Source: CAYLPU01 sp964385635
GTDB taxonomy: Bacteria; Chloroflexota; Anaerolineae; B4-G1
Direction of reading: 5' to 3'
Length of the DNA: 64,000 nt
Assembly (NCBI GenBank): GCA_964385635.1
Contig: CAYLPU010000013.1
Coordinates: forward strand, 6,417 to 70,416
In this document: piece after piece, positions 1 to 8,347 of the stretch
Position numbering within the stretch: the first letter of the stretch is position 1
Layout: the number at the start of each line of letters is the position of its first letter
The notes under the pieces: generated by a model
What the model saw: only the letters and a program-made list of their open reading frames with translations
Database searches by the model: none
What the model was told of the DNA's origin: nothing
Translations under genes and position numbers: made by a program

Positions 1-397
1 GACCTACCGGCTTGCAGGGGAAGTCCGGCAGCCCCTTGCGCTTGCGCGCGGTCTGCACGCGGCACTCGTTCATACGGAAGATAATGGTGCGCTCGTCCAC
101 GTCAAGTGTCTCCTGCACGTTTAGGTAAGCGTAGAGACGGTACTCCAGCGCCTGCTTCAGCGCGGGGATGCCGCTGCCGGTCTCAATCCCCAGACGGCGC
201 ATGATGCGTCTGGCCTCAATGACGGTGAACCGTTCCCATGCCCGCCGGTCTACTTCGATGGCGGTTTCTATGCCGAACTTCTCTTCGGCCGCCAGAAACC
301 ACAATCCGTCGTGAGCCAGCCAGTTTTTGGCCGCATCCTCCAAAAAGCCTATCAATTCCTCCTTTGAGTACTGCAGGAGTCGCTCTCGGTGGTCCAA
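1..397 (-). CDS. DUF6125 family protein (N-terminal part; runs off the window edge)
   Basis: The first 132 codons of a minus-strand gene are visible, and the C-terminus lies beyond base 1. The start is read as TTG at 397-395, because a GGAGG ribosome site lies 6-7 nt upstream at about 408-404. The protein opens LDHRERLLQYSKEELIGF and the visible part ends in a segment with NECRVQTARKRKGLPDFPC, which I recognise as the conserved region of DUF6125 cytosolic proteins; the cysteine-bearing end suggests metal binding but this is not proven. No function is established for the family. It is the last visible gene of the leftmost minus-strand block. Confidence 0.7.
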   Translation of the reverse strand, partial: MDHRERLLQYSKEELIGFLEDAAKNWLAHDGLWFLAAEEKFGIETAIEVDRRAWERFTVIEARRIMRRLGIETGSGIPALKQALEYRLYAYLNVQETLDVDERTIIFRMNECRVQTARKRKGLPDFPCKPVG

Positions 398-419
398 ACC
401 CTTCCTCCTCGTATCCTTG

Positions 420-653
420 CTAGCACAAAAAAACAACCGCCAACCACTCGCCGTTGAATTCTACCCCATCCCGCCCGGCCACGCAAATGGAGCAGTCCGC
501 CAGGTCTGGCCGCCATCGGCGGTATGTGAGAGGGTCAACTGTCCACCGCCTCAATGTGCCAGTCGCCAATGGAGGATTGAACAGTGGCTCGGCAATACGG
601 GTGGCCGGCGCAGCACCCAGAATCAAGGCCAATGCTAACAACAGGGTGAGCAC
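420..653 (-). CDS. possible small single-pass membrane or exported protein
   Basis: An open frame of 77 codons from a GTG at 653 ends in TAG at 422-420, 22 bp before the DUF6125 start. Its N-terminus, VLTLLLALALILGAAPA, reads as a signal peptide or membrane segment; the rest is a short soluble tail with three cysteines, including the C-terminal residue. Other in-frame starts (TTG at 692, GTG at 716) are possible. None has a convincing ribosome site, and I do not recognise the sequence. It may be chance coding in the gap after the phosphatase gene. Confidence 0.25.
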   Translation of the reverse strand: MLTLLLALALILGAAPATRIAEPLFNPPLATGTLRRWTVDPLTYRRWRPDLADCSICVAGRDGVEFNGEWLAVVFLC

Positions 654-784
654 ACGAAAAGAGCGCCAGTCACGATTTGAGAGACCCGACAACTGGCGTT
701 CGTGGTGCTGGCCCACTTGCAAGCCTGGGAGGTGGTGACGTTCCGCCGGCGAGTGTGTCGCGCACGTTTTCGGAACGGCTCTTA

Positions 785-1405
785 TCAGGAGAGGTTCTGC
801 AGGTGGCAGGTGTCGTTCAGCAGACTGATGATGAAGGTGCCATCCTCCTTGACGTCGAAGACGTTCACCGCGCAAGTCCCCTGCCGCAGCCGCCAGAAAT
901 GCTCGTTACCCAGCCCCAGCACGGCGCAGAGCAGCACGCGGTTGACGACGGTGTGGGAGACTAATGCAACCGCCTGTCCCGCGTGGCGGGCGACCACCTC
1001 GTCCAGACCACCCAGTACCCGCTTCCGCACGTCGTCGAGTCCCTCCCCGCCGGGGAAGTGCACCGTGTGGGGCACCTCCAGCCAGGCCTGGTAGAGCGCA
1101 GGGTAGCGCTGCTTCACCTCGTCGACCGAGATCCCCTGCAACTCGCCGAAATCAATGTCCATCAGCCCCTCCAGCGGGTGGGTGCCCAGCCCTTGGGCGC
1201 GGGCGATGGGTTCGGCGGTCTGCCTAGCGCGGCGCATCGGGCTGGCGTAGGTCGCGACGACCGGCCAGCGGGCGGCCAGGTAGCGCCCGGTCGCCTGCGC
1301 CTGCTGCAGTCCAAACTCGTCCAACTCCACGTCGGCCCGGCCCCGGAAGCGTGCCTCCCGATTCCAGACCGTCTGACCGTGGCGAACCAGTACGATACGT
1401 GTCAT
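785..1405 (-). CDS. histidine phosphatase family protein (phosphoglycerate mutase-like)
   Basis: This 206-residue protein is a branch-1 histidine phosphatase. The catalytic motif RHGQT lies at residues 8-12, with His9 as the phospho-acceptor; Glu88 in DFGELQG is the likely acid, and His151 in LVSHTVVN is the second catalytic histidine. Length and motifs fit GpmB/CobC-type cytosolic phosphatases, but the substrate cannot be told from sequence. Its ATG overlaps the end of the upstream nucleoside-hydrolase-like gene (shared bases 1402-1405, ATGA overlap), so the two are probably co-translated. That pairing might suggest a nucleotide or sugar-phosphate role, which is inference. Confidence 0.9.
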   Translation of the reverse strand: MTRIVLVRHGQTVWNREARFRGRADVELDEFGLQQAQATGRYLAARWPVVATYASPMRRARQTAEPIARAQGLGTHPLEGLMDIDFGELQGISVDEVKQRYPALYQAWLEVPHTVHFPGGEGLDDVRKRVLGGLDEVVARHAGQAVALVSHTVVNRVLLCAVLGLGNEHFWRLRQGTCAVNVFDVKEDGTFIISLLNDTCHLQNLS

Positions 1406-2544
1406 TTACTACCTTTTCTCCTCCCAGGGCAACCGCGAGGGTTGTTCCTGCGTGCGCTGACGCGCCGCCAGAGATGCCGCCAGGCGGCGAAGTGCGCCAG
1501 GATAAAACCATCGAAGTCCCGCACGCTACGCACCAGCCGCACTGGCCCGCGTCTGTCGGGGTCTACTACCAGCCGGCCGGTGCGCAGGTCGTCGCGGGTC
1601 GAGGTGACGTGCACCCGCTCGTATTCGAACAGTTCCGGGTGGCTGAGCGGGAGCACGGCGACCGAATCCCACATCGCGAACCCACCATCCTGGAACCAGA
1701 GCCGCATCAATGCGAACCAAAAGCGAGTCTTGCGGGTGATGAGGCGCGAGATGGGGTCGCGCAATGCCTGGAGCGCGGCGAACTGCGGGCTGCGGAAGAT
1801 AGCGGTCAGACCGGCCTGGCCAGTGGCGATGGTGACAGGGCAGTCGGCGTGGATGGCCAGATAGGCCGCCTCCGGGTCGAGCGAGAAGTTGAGTTCCGCC
1901 ACCCGGCGTTCGTTCCAGACCAAGGGCTGGGTCATGCCGCCCATCAGGTGGAGGCCACGTAGTTTCTTGAAGAAATCTGGATCGAGTGCAGCGGCGTGCT
2001 TGAGGTTGGTCATACTACCGGTAGCGATGAGGACGATTTCACCGGGCTGTGTGCTGACGATTTCCTTCAGATGCCGGGCAGCGCGATTTGTCTCCGGCTC
2101 CTCGTCGGGGCCGGCCGCGCCGGGCAGCGTGGCGACGTCGTCGTACCCCAGGCGGTCCAGCAGGCGGCGGGTCGTGCGAGTGGTCATCCTCGTCGGGCCG
2201 TTGCCGTAGGTGGTTGTGACGCAGAGAAGGTTGACACGGGTCTCACCCAGAAGATAAAGCAACGCCAACCCGGCGCCCACGTCTCGGAAGGGGTGGCCCA
2301 TCGCCAGGTCACAGTCGTAGATGACGGAGACACACTCGGAGCGAGGGACTTTTCGCAGGCGGGGCACCTGCGGTGGCTCAGCACGTCCGACGGCGTAAGC
2401 CGCGCTCAGGAAAACGACGACAAATGTCAGGACAGCCGCGACAAACCCCGCGACTAGCCAGTATAACACGCCCAACATTGCCGTCAGCGCGATGCCGGCT
2501 GCGATGAGCGCTATAGCGATCCAGAAGAATGGGCTGCGAAGCAA
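1402..2544 (-). CDS. membrane-anchored nucleoside hydrolase (IUNH) homologue
   Basis: This 380-residue protein has two N-terminal membrane segments (about 7-29 and 31-53) followed by an inosine/uridine-preferring nucleoside hydrolase fold. Support comes from the ATGSMTNLKHAA segment (the usual G-P-L-T-N-I region) and from AELNFSLDPEAA, the family's Asn/Asp substrate loop. The N-terminal calcium motif, normally D-x-D-x-x-x-D-D, is altered to YDCDLAMGHPFRD: the first two Asp (77, 79) are kept and the later DD pair is not. Family members hydrolyse the N-glycosidic bond of ribonucleosides; here catalysis is uncertain. Membrane anchoring is unusual for the family. It is translationally coupled to the phosphatase gene downstream. 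Confidence 0.8.
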   Translation of the reverse strand: MLRSPFFWIAIALIAAGIALTAMLGVLYWLVAGFVAAVLTFVVVFLSAAYAVGRAEPPQVPRLRKVPRSECVSVIYDCDLAMGHPFRDVGAGLALLYLLGETRVNLLCVTTTYGNGPTRMTTRTTRRLLDRLGYDDVATLPGAAGPDEEPETNRAARHLKEIVSTQPGEIVLIATGSMTNLKHAAALDPDFFKKLRGLHLMGGMTQPLVWNERRVAELNFSLDPEAAYLAIHADCPVTIATGQAGLTAIFRSPQFAALQALRDPISRLITRKTRFWFALMRLWFQDGGFAMWDSVAVLPLSHPELFEYERVHVTSTRDDLRTGRLVVDPDRRGPVRLVRSVRDFDGFILAHFAAWRHLWRRVSARRNNPRGCPGRRKGSK

Positions 2545-2555
2545 CGGTACACTCG

Positions 2556-3188
2556 CTACATCTCGAACAGGTCGTCCACAGCGATCTCAAAGCCAGTAAG
2601 AACTTGTGAGCGGGCCGCCTCTCCGCTCCGTGACTCTTCCAGCAGGGTGTATCTTCCTCCTTCCAGTACCCGTACCTCGATCGTATGGGCGCGGTAATCC
2701 ACAATCCAGTATTCCGGCACGCCGGCCTGCTGATAAGCCAGCAGTTTCTCCCGCCGGTCGTAGAGCCAATTGGACGGTGAGAGGACTTCCACCACCAGGT
2801 CGGGTGCGCCTTCCACGTAATCCTCGCCGATGATGTCACGGCGGTCGGCGCGGACGAAGACGATGTCTGGCTGCACCGGCACCGGCTGGCCCGGCAGCCG
2901 CACGCCGACAGGAGAGACCAGGACGATACCCATACCGGCTTGTCTGGCGAAATCGTACATCCGGGTGGTCAGCTTCGTAACTGCGTTCTGATGACCTATG
3001 GTCGGTGGTGGTGTCATGTGCAATTCTCCGTTCAATACTTCGTAGCGGAAACCATCATCGGGCAGACGCAGCCAGTCCTCGTATGTCCACTCGCCCTGTT
3101 CAGGAGGCCATGCTTGCTTGACCAGTGGCGGTGCCGTAGCAGGGGCAACAATCTCAACTGTAGGCGTAACCGTGCTCTCAGATGCCAT
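2556..3188 (-). CDS. Uma2 family endonuclease-fold protein
   Basis: This 210-residue protein carries the Uma2 (DUF820) PD-(D/E)xK fold. Visible landmarks are FRYEVLNGELHM (about 47-58), QPDIVFV with Asp108, PDLVVEVLSPS with Asp130 and Glu134, and YQQAGVPEYWIVD (152-164), the signature end of the domain. A poly-Pro/Ala/Thr leader of about 30 residues precedes it. The ATG at 3188 follows a GAGGAA ribosome site. Uma2 proteins are abundant in Cyanobacteria and Chloroflexota and their targets are mostly unknown. It sits 11 bp upstream of the nucleoside-hydrolase gene on the same strand. Confidence 0.88.
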   Translation of the reverse strand: MASESTVTPTVEIVAPATAPPLVKQAWPPEQGEWTYEDWLRLPDDGFRYEVLNGELHMTPPPTIGHQNAVTKLTTRMYDFARQAGMGIVLVSPVGVRLPGQPVPVQPDIVFVRADRRDIIGEDYVEGAPDLVVEVLSPSNWLYDRREKLLAYQQAGVPEYWIVDYRAHTIEVRVLEGGRYTLLEESRSGEAARSQVLTGFEIAVDDLFEM

Positions 3189-3318
3189 CGTGTTCCTCCT
3201 CGCGCTGTGTGCGTGGCTATTGTACCACGTTCACGCAGGGGCGCAATCAATTTCAGCCCTGCTCACAATACCGCCGTCGCGCGATGGGCTGGGATGCTGC
3301 TTGTTTCTTGCACAATGC

Positions 3319-4830
3319 TCAGAACGTCCGCCCGTAGACCGCGGTCAGTTCCAGGAGCCGCGCTGCGCCCTCGTCGGTCAGCGCGCCGGGCAAGAGACGC
3401 CAGCACCAGTTGGGCGGGCCGGCAGTGCCGGGTGTGTTCATCCGCGCTTCGTGCCCCAGGCTCAGCAGGTCTTGAACGGTCGTGATGGCCGTGTTGGCGA
3501 CCGTTGCCCACGCCAGCCGGATCAGGTCCCAGGCGATGTCCGAACCGTCGCTGCCCAGATACTTGCGGGCATAGTCCCGCTCCGCTTCTGTGGAGGTGGC
3601 CTGGTACCAGCCGACGGTCGTGTCGTTGTCGTGGGTGCCGGTGTACACCACACAGTCGGGGGTGAAGTTGTGGGGTAGGAAGGTACCGGTCGGGCCAGCA
3701 CCGAAAGCGAACTGGAGCACTTTCATGCCAGGGTAGCCGAACTCCGTCTGTATGGCGTCCACACCGGCCCGCGATTCGGCGTCGAAATCGCCCAGGTCTT
3801 CGGCGATGATCACCACTTCGTCCAGCGCGGCGGTGACGGCGTGGAACAGGTCGGCGCCGGGGCCGTACAACCAGCGTCCGTTGACAGCCGTTTTTTCCCC
3901 CGCCGGGACTTCCCAATAGTTGTAAAAACCCCGAAAGTGGTCAATACGTACTACGTCGGCCTGGGTGAAGGCCATGCGAAAACGGGCGATCCACCAACCA
4001 TACCCATCCTGGGCCATTACCTCCCAGCGGTAGAGGGGGTGGCCCCAGAGTTGCCCTGTCTCGCTGAAATAGTCGGGAGGCACGCCGGAGACGACTGTCG
4101 GCCGGAGTCTCTCGTCGAGGTGGAGCAGGTGAGGGTTGGCCCAGACGTCGGCACTGTCCATTGAGACAAAGATAGGGATGTCGCCGACGAAACGGACACC
4201 CCGCTCGTTGGCGTACCGTTTGACAGCCAACCATTGCTCAAAGAACAACCATTGTCGGTATTTCTGATTTTCGATTTCTTCGGCCAGCGACTCCCGCCAG
4301 CGGGCCAGCGGTTCCGGCTGCCGGGTGGCGACTTCCGGCTCCCACTCGTGCCAGGGGCGGAGATTGTAAGCCTCTTTTAAGGCCATGAACAGGGCGAAGT
4401 CGTCCAGCCAAAAAGCCTGCTCGTCACAAAAGCGGGCCAAGGCCGCTTGCCCCCTGGCAGGGGCCTGCGCCCGGAAGTTGGCAAAGGCTTGGTCCAGCAA
4501 GCCTGTCTTGTAGCGGATAACTGGCCCGAAATCCACCCGGTCGTCGGGGAAGGCGGGCGCGTCCTCCAGGTCCGCTTCCGAGAGGTGACCGATCTCCACC
4601 ATCTTTTCAGGGCTGATGAGCATCGGGTTGCCGGCAAAGGCGGAGAGGGTCTGGTAGGGGGAATCGCCATAGCCGGTGGGACTCAGGGGCAACACCTGCC
4701 AGTAGGATTGGCCGGCTGCCGCCAGAAAGTCCACAAACCGGTAGGCTGCATCGCCCAGGTCGCCGATGCCGAACCGGCCGGGGAGCGACGTGGGGTGCAG
4801 CAGGATGCCACTGCGGCGCGGGAATCTCAT
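3319..4830 (-). CDS. malQ: 4-alpha-glucanotransferase (amylomaltase, GH77)
   Basis: The enzyme transfers alpha-1,4-glucan segments between maltodextrins in cytoplasmic glycogen/maltose metabolism. The N-terminus RRSGILLHPTSLPG and YWQVLPLSPTGYGDSPYQ are hallmarks of GH77. The catalytic loops VVRIDHFRGF (nucleophile Asp), IIAEDLG (acid/base Glu) and GTHDNDTTVGW (third carboxylate) are all present. The start is placed at ATG 4830 (MRFPRR), not the ATG at 4845, because GGAGG lies inside the first few codons of the longer reading and 8 nt before 4830. The resulting 503 residues match the usual family length. The gap to the Uma2 gene (3189-3318) shows nothing recognisable. Confidence 0.96.
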   Translation of the reverse strand: MRFPRRSGILLHPTSLPGRFGIGDLGDAAYRFVDFLAAAGQSYWQVLPLSPTGYGDSPYQTLSAFAGNPMLISPEKMVEIGHLSEADLEDAPAFPDDRVDFGPVIRYKTGLLDQAFANFRAQAPARGQAALARFCDEQAFWLDDFALFMALKEAYNLRPWHEWEPEVATRQPEPLARWRESLAEEIENQKYRQWLFFEQWLAVKRYANERGVRFVGDIPIFVSMDSADVWANPHLLHLDERLRPTVVSGVPPDYFSETGQLWGHPLYRWEVMAQDGYGWWIARFRMAFTQADVVRIDHFRGFYNYWEVPAGEKTAVNGRWLYGPGADLFHAVTAALDEVVIIAEDLGDFDAESRAGVDAIQTEFGYPGMKVLQFAFGAGPTGTFLPHNFTPDCVVYTGTHDNDTTVGWYQATSTEAERDYARKYLGSDGSDIAWDLIRLAWATVANTAITTVQDLLSLGHEARMNTPGTAGPPNWCWRLLPGALTDEGAARLLELTAVYGRTF

Positions 4831-4950
4831 CTGTGAAACCTCCATGTTATTGAGCGTTGCGTCGCCGGAGTGCGCCCCATTATAGCAGAGTTTTCCGTCT
4901 TATGCACGCTTCAGCAAAACTCACCACTCTCATCAAAGAGAGACGCCACC

Positions 4951-5050
4951 TGCACCCACATGGGTGCAACAACGGCCCCATAGTAACATGGGGTGATGGG
5001 AAGGCCAATATGGGACGATTGGAAAGTCAATATGGGTCAATGCCCCATTG
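4951..5050. promoter_or_regulatory. operator-like repeats upstream of the 5048 promoter
   Basis: Several short symmetric sites are stacked ahead of the promoter: a TGCACCCA/TGGGTGCA palindrome (4951-4968), CCCCAT/ATGGGG arms (about 4976-4992), two direct copies of CAATATGGG spaced 22 bp apart (5006-5014 and 5028-5036, two helical turns), and a palindrome CAATG-CCC-CATTG (5038-5050) that overlaps the -35 hexamer. The spacing and the overlap suggest binding of a dimeric regulator. The rest of the gap from malQ (4831-4950) shows nothing clear. Confidence 0.4.
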
Positions 5051-5076
5051 ACACGGCTTTCGAGAACGAGTATACT
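5048..5076 (+). promoter_or_regulatory. strong sigma-70-type promoter
   Basis: TTGACA (5048-5053) is followed after a 17-bp spacer by TATACT (5071-5076). Transcription would start near 5083 and read into a region without a large gene, that is, the structured leader or RNA candidate and the 41-codon ORF. Confidence 0.65.
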
Positions 5077-5082
5077 GTTCTT

Positions 5083-5291
5083 GAGCGTGGAATAGTGGTT
5101 CTCAGGTAAGGAGGTGCGCTGCCAACAAGTACTGGTAAAAGGTAAAGAAGCGTGCGTAGTTAGGTGAGGCCAGAATGGGCGGGCTGTGCCTGGGCTTTGC
5201 TGCTGGCTGGTGGGGAACCTTCCAAAGGTTCTCGACGGTCAGGACATCGCCGACTATTGGTGCCGTCCAGTTAGAGTCTGGGCGGCCTTTT
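5083..5291 (+). ncRNA. candidate structured RNA or attenuated leader
   Basis: This stretch runs from the predicted start of the 5048 promoter to a terminator-like hairpin (arms 5263-5270 and 5278-5285, then CCTTTT). Visible stems are GAACCTT/AAGGTTC (5215-5221 with 5225-5231), GCCAG/CTGGC (about 5169 and 5203), and GACGG/CCGTC (5234-5238 with 5263-5267). The last uses the same CCGTC arm as the terminator hairpin, so the two folds exclude each other, as in an attenuator. A GGAGGTG sequence at about 5107-5113 is followed by only a short frame. It lacks the RNase P, tmRNA and SRP signatures I know. It is either a free small RNA of about 210 nt or a leader for the small ORF downstream. Confidence 0.35.
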
Positions 5292-5477
5292 GTCTCTACG
5301 TCGATCAGAGACCGGTATAGGGGTGCAAAGTAATCTCTTGGTGGAATCCCCCAACAGAGAAAACGTCCCCGTGTCAGTCACAGTACGCGGTCGACACTGT
5401 AAAGAGCAAGGAGCAGCCGATCCCCTATTGCTTGAGGTGACAACGAAAGAGATCAGACCGAAAGAAGGGAGTCAAAA

Positions 5478-5603
5478 ATGTCTGAGACTGACAGGGCTTT
5501 GGTGCTTGCTCTCTTGGCCGCTCTGGGAACGCTAAAATTGATGGCAGTCGTGGCTGTCGCCGCCGTGAAGTCACGGCAGCAAGATGGCGGGCGCGAGGAA
5601 TAA
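5478..5603 (+). CDS. 41-residue single-pass membrane protein
   Basis: A 41-codon ORF starts at ATG 5478 with an AGGGAG ribosome site 7 nt upstream and stops at TAA 5601-5603. It encodes a short acidic N-terminus (MSETDRA), one hydrophobic helix of about 23 residues made mostly of Leu, Ala and Val, and a polar tail ending KSRQQDGGREE. The topology (acidic before, Lys/Arg after the helix) fits a small inner-membrane protein with the tail inside. It is the only plausible product of the transcript from the 5048 promoter. I know no family for it. The good ribosome site and clean topology make it more likely real than chance. Confidence 0.5.
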   Translation: MSETDRALVLALLAALGTLKLMAVVAVAAVKSRQQDGGREE

Positions 5604-5657
5604 AGAAGGGGTCAACGCGGATTCGTGGGGTAAACTCGCTCAGCGGAGTGGCTGCTC

Positions 5658-7217
5658 CTACCTCGGCGGATACCCCGTGATGCGGCGAATCTCCTCGTAG
5701 AGCGGCCGCAGTCGCCGGTACATCTGCCGGTAGACTCGCCGGTACAGCCCCTCGTAGACCTCGTGTACCTCGGGGCGGGGCAGGAAAGTGCGGCTTACCC
5801 GGGTCATCTCCGCCACAGCAGTCTCGAAATCGGAGTGCAATCCCAGGCCAACCGCCACGTCCATCGCCGCCCCCAACCCGGAGGTCTCGTAAACGTGGGG
5901 GCGGCTGGCTGGCAGGTTGAAGACGTCGGCGGTGATCTGCATCGCGGCGTCCGACTGCGAACCGCCGCCGGAGACGCGCACCTCGGTCGCGCGTGCCCGC
6001 AGCCGCTTCTGCGTCCGCTCTAACCCCTCTCGCAGCGCGTAGGCCAGCCCTTCCAGAATGGCGCGGTAGATGTGGGCGCGGGTGTGTACGTCGCCGAAGC
6101 CAACGATGGCGCCCTTGGCCTCCGGCCCTGGGGACTTGAGCCCCGGCGACCAGTAGGGCTGCAGCGTCAGCCCCATTGAGCCCGGCGGCACCGCCTCAAC
6201 CAATTCGTCGAACAGGCACTCCGGCTCGCAGCCCCGCTCGCGGGCCAGTTGCTCCTCCCGCAGGCCGAACTCCTGCTTGAACCAACTGACCATCCAGTAG
6301 CCCCGGTAGACCGAAATCTCCAGGTTGTAGGCTCCGGGAACGGCGCTGGGATAGGGTGGAATGAGGGGAATGACTTCGACGTAACAACGGCTGGTGGTGT
6401 TGACGGTGGCCGTGGTGCCGTAGGAGAGACAGGCGACGTCTGGCGCAAGACACCCCGCCCCGATTACCTCGCACGCTTTGTCGGCGGCGGCGGCGATGAG
6501 TGGGAGACCAGCCGGGATGCCGGTCTCTTCGGTGGCCTGGGAGGTGATCTCGCCCAACACCTCGGTGGGCGGGATCAGGTCGGGCAACAAACGCTCGTCC
6601 ATCGGCAGCGCCTGCCACTTCCAGTCCGACTTCTTTGCCCAGGTCAGCCGCTTGTAGTCAAAGGGCACGTACCCCACCTGGCAGCCCACGCTGTCCACGA
6701 AGCGGCTCACCAGCCTGTACGTCAGGTAGCCGGAGAGGAACAGATACTTATGGGTGCGCTCCCAGATTTCCGGCTGGAAGGTGCGGACCCAGTTGGCCTC
6801 TGCCTCTGCCTGGAGATAGGCGGCTGTCTCAGTCATCCCACTGAGACGGAAGGCCAGCCCCCACAGCCCGCCCACCGGTGACAGCCCCTCGGTGCGGCGT
6901 TGGTCGAGCCAGACGATGGTCGGGCGCAGCGGCTCGCCGCGCTCGTCCACGTTGACCATCGTCGCCCGCTGGGTGGTGAGGGCCACACCCGCCAGCGCCT
7001 CTTTGGGGACGGGACTTTCTTGCCAGAGTTGCTGGCAGGCGGCACAGAGGTTGTCCCAGAAATGCGTGGTGTGCTGCTCGGCCCAGCCGGGCTTTTCGGA
7101 GAAGTAGGGTTCGACGGGCACGCGGACCTTGTGAACCAGGTTGCCGCGCAGGTCGAAAATGAGCGCTCGCACCGATTGAGTACCGTAGTCAATGGCGAGG
7201 ATATGGTCTTTGGACAT
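5658..7217 (-). CDS. FGGY family carbohydrate kinase
   Basis: This 519-residue sugar kinase phosphorylates a pentose, hexose or polyol with ATP in the cytoplasm. The N-terminal phosphate loop AIDYGTQSVRALIFD, the central GAGCLAPDVACLSYGTTAT and the C-terminal VSGGGSQSDAAMQ and ETSGLGAAMDVAVGLG segments are characteristic of FGGY kinases. The start is taken at ATG 7217 (MSKDHILAID), where the fold begins, rather than at a GTG at 7280 that adds 21 unrelated residues. It lies just downstream of the RpiR regulator on the same strand and faces a GH36 alpha-galactosidase, so the locus handles an alpha-galactoside or a sugar released from one. The exact substrate is not determinable here. Confidence 0.93.
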   Translation of the reverse strand: MSKDHILAIDYGTQSVRALIFDLRGNLVHKVRVPVEPYFSEKPGWAEQHTTHFWDNLCAACQQLWQESPVPKEALAGVALTTQRATMVNVDERGEPLRPTIVWLDQRRTEGLSPVGGLWGLAFRLSGMTETAAYLQAEAEANWVRTFQPEIWERTHKYLFLSGYLTYRLVSRFVDSVGCQVGYVPFDYKRLTWAKKSDWKWQALPMDERLLPDLIPPTEVLGEITSQATEETGIPAGLPLIAAAADKACEVIGAGCLAPDVACLSYGTTATVNTTSRCYVEVIPLIPPYPSAVPGAYNLEISVYRGYWMVSWFKQEFGLREEQLARERGCEPECLFDELVEAVPPGSMGLTLQPYWSPGLKSPGPEAKGAIVGFGDVHTRAHIYRAILEGLAYALREGLERTQKRLRARATEVRVSGGGSQSDAAMQITADVFNLPASRPHVYETSGLGAAMDVAVGLGLHSDFETAVAEMTRVSRTFLPRPEVHEVYEGLYRRVYRQMYRRLRPLYEEIRRITGYPPR

Positions 7218-7326
7218 GATCTCTCTGTATGGAGTTCCCCCCAGGCTAAAGGCCCGGCTGAGATAGCCGAGCCTTCGCACTTAAGACCGTGCTCATCCTC
7301 CCGCACTCCTCAGAGAACGCACTGCG

Positions 7327-8205
7327 TCAGAACTCACGCCACAGTTCCTCAACGTTCACCTCCGACGAACTGCGGGCCTGGAGCACCAGTAACTCACGGT
7401 AACTCTGCTGGAGGTCCGCCGTCATCGCCGCCGCCTTTTCAGGGTGGCGGGCCGCGAAGGCCCCGACGAGCACGACGATCATAGCGGCCAGGCCGGTGAA
7501 GGAGGGCACGTGCGTCTGCGTGGGCCCAGGACAGATGATCGTCGTCTCGGCCGCCAGGGCCGCCGCCGAGATCGCGGAACCGCTGAACACGATGGTCTTC
7601 GCCTCACGCTGGCGCGCAAAGCCGACAGCATTGGCCACATCCAGGTCCATACCGGTCAGGGAGAAGCCGATCACCAGGTCACCAGCGCCAGCCCCCTTGA
7701 GATTCTCTGCGGCCTCCAGCGGGTCGGGCGCGATGGGCACGGCTGGCAGCCCGATCTCTCTCAGAGCGGAGGCGCAGAGAGCAGCCAGGTGGGCGGTACT
7801 GCCCTGGCCCACGACCCAGATGCGCTGGGCGTCCAGGAGCGCGGGCAGGATGGTGTTGGCCTGCTCCGTCAGCCGGGCCTGTGCCAGCGACAGGTTGTGT
7901 CGCTCGTTCTCCAGGAGGCTGCGGAAGAGCCCGACATCGTCCTGGGCTTCCAGGGCAACACTGTAGGAGGCTGTTAGTTCCGTCTTGACGACCCGTTGCA
8001 CTTCCTTGATTAACTCCCGGAAGCCCGAATAGCCGAGGGTCTGAGCGAAGCGGACGACGGTGGCCGCGTCCACCCCCATACGGTGGGCCAGCTCCGTGGC
8101 GGTCATGAAAGCGACATTCAGTTCCTGCTGCAGGATGAAATCAGCGAGCTTACGGAAACTGGGAGTCAACTCATCGTACTTAGCCTGTATTCTTTGTCTA
8201 AACAT
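7327..8205 (-). CDS. MurR/RpiR family transcriptional regulator
   Basis: This 292-residue regulator has an N-terminal HTH_6 domain (about 1-77, with FMTATELAHRMGVDAATVVRFAQTLG as the recognition region) and a C-terminal SIS sugar-phosphate-binding domain (about 115-255, with VVGQGSTAHLA and GDLVIGFSLTG). Such proteins sense phosphosugars and control nearby catabolic genes. It is divergent from the GH36 gene, and the kinase gene follows it on the same strand after about 110 bp. It probably regulates both directions from the 142-bp intergenic region. The usual SIS serine-rich loop appears as SLTG. Confidence 0.93.
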   Translation of the reverse strand: MFRQRIQAKYDELTPSFRKLADFILQQELNVAFMTATELAHRMGVDAATVVRFAQTLGYSGFRELIKEVQRVVKTELTASYSVALEAQDDVGLFRSLLENERHNLSLAQARLTEQANTILPALLDAQRIWVVGQGSTAHLAALCASALREIGLPAVPIAPDPLEAAENLKGAGAGDLVIGFSLTGMDLDVANAVGFARQREAKTIVFSGSAISAAALAAETTIICPGPTQTHVPSFTGLAAMIVVLVGAFAARHPEKAAAMTADLQQSYRELLVLQARSSSEVNVEELWREF

Positions 8206-8347
8206 TCTAGCCTCTCCTCATCTATCCAGATTTGTGTGGTGCTACGAAGGCTTCAATGTCGATTGGGCAACCTACGCTACTTGTATTTTACCATGAGATG
8301 CGATAAAATTGCAAATCAGGCGCTGGGCATCACAAAGTCAATGAACA
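8206..8347. promoter_or_regulatory. divergent promoter region between the RpiR regulator and alpha-galactosidase
   Basis: This 142-bp gap separates two divergent genes of one sugar locus and must hold both promoters and any RpiR operator. It is more AT-rich than its surroundings (around 8275-8345), but I cannot point to a convincing -35/-10 pair or a clear palindrome. Confidence 0.4.

Noticed and set aside
5083..5477. Known riboswitch, RNase P RNA, tmRNA or 6S RNA
   Set aside because: I looked for their signature sequences and did not find them. Only a generic structured-RNA call is justified.
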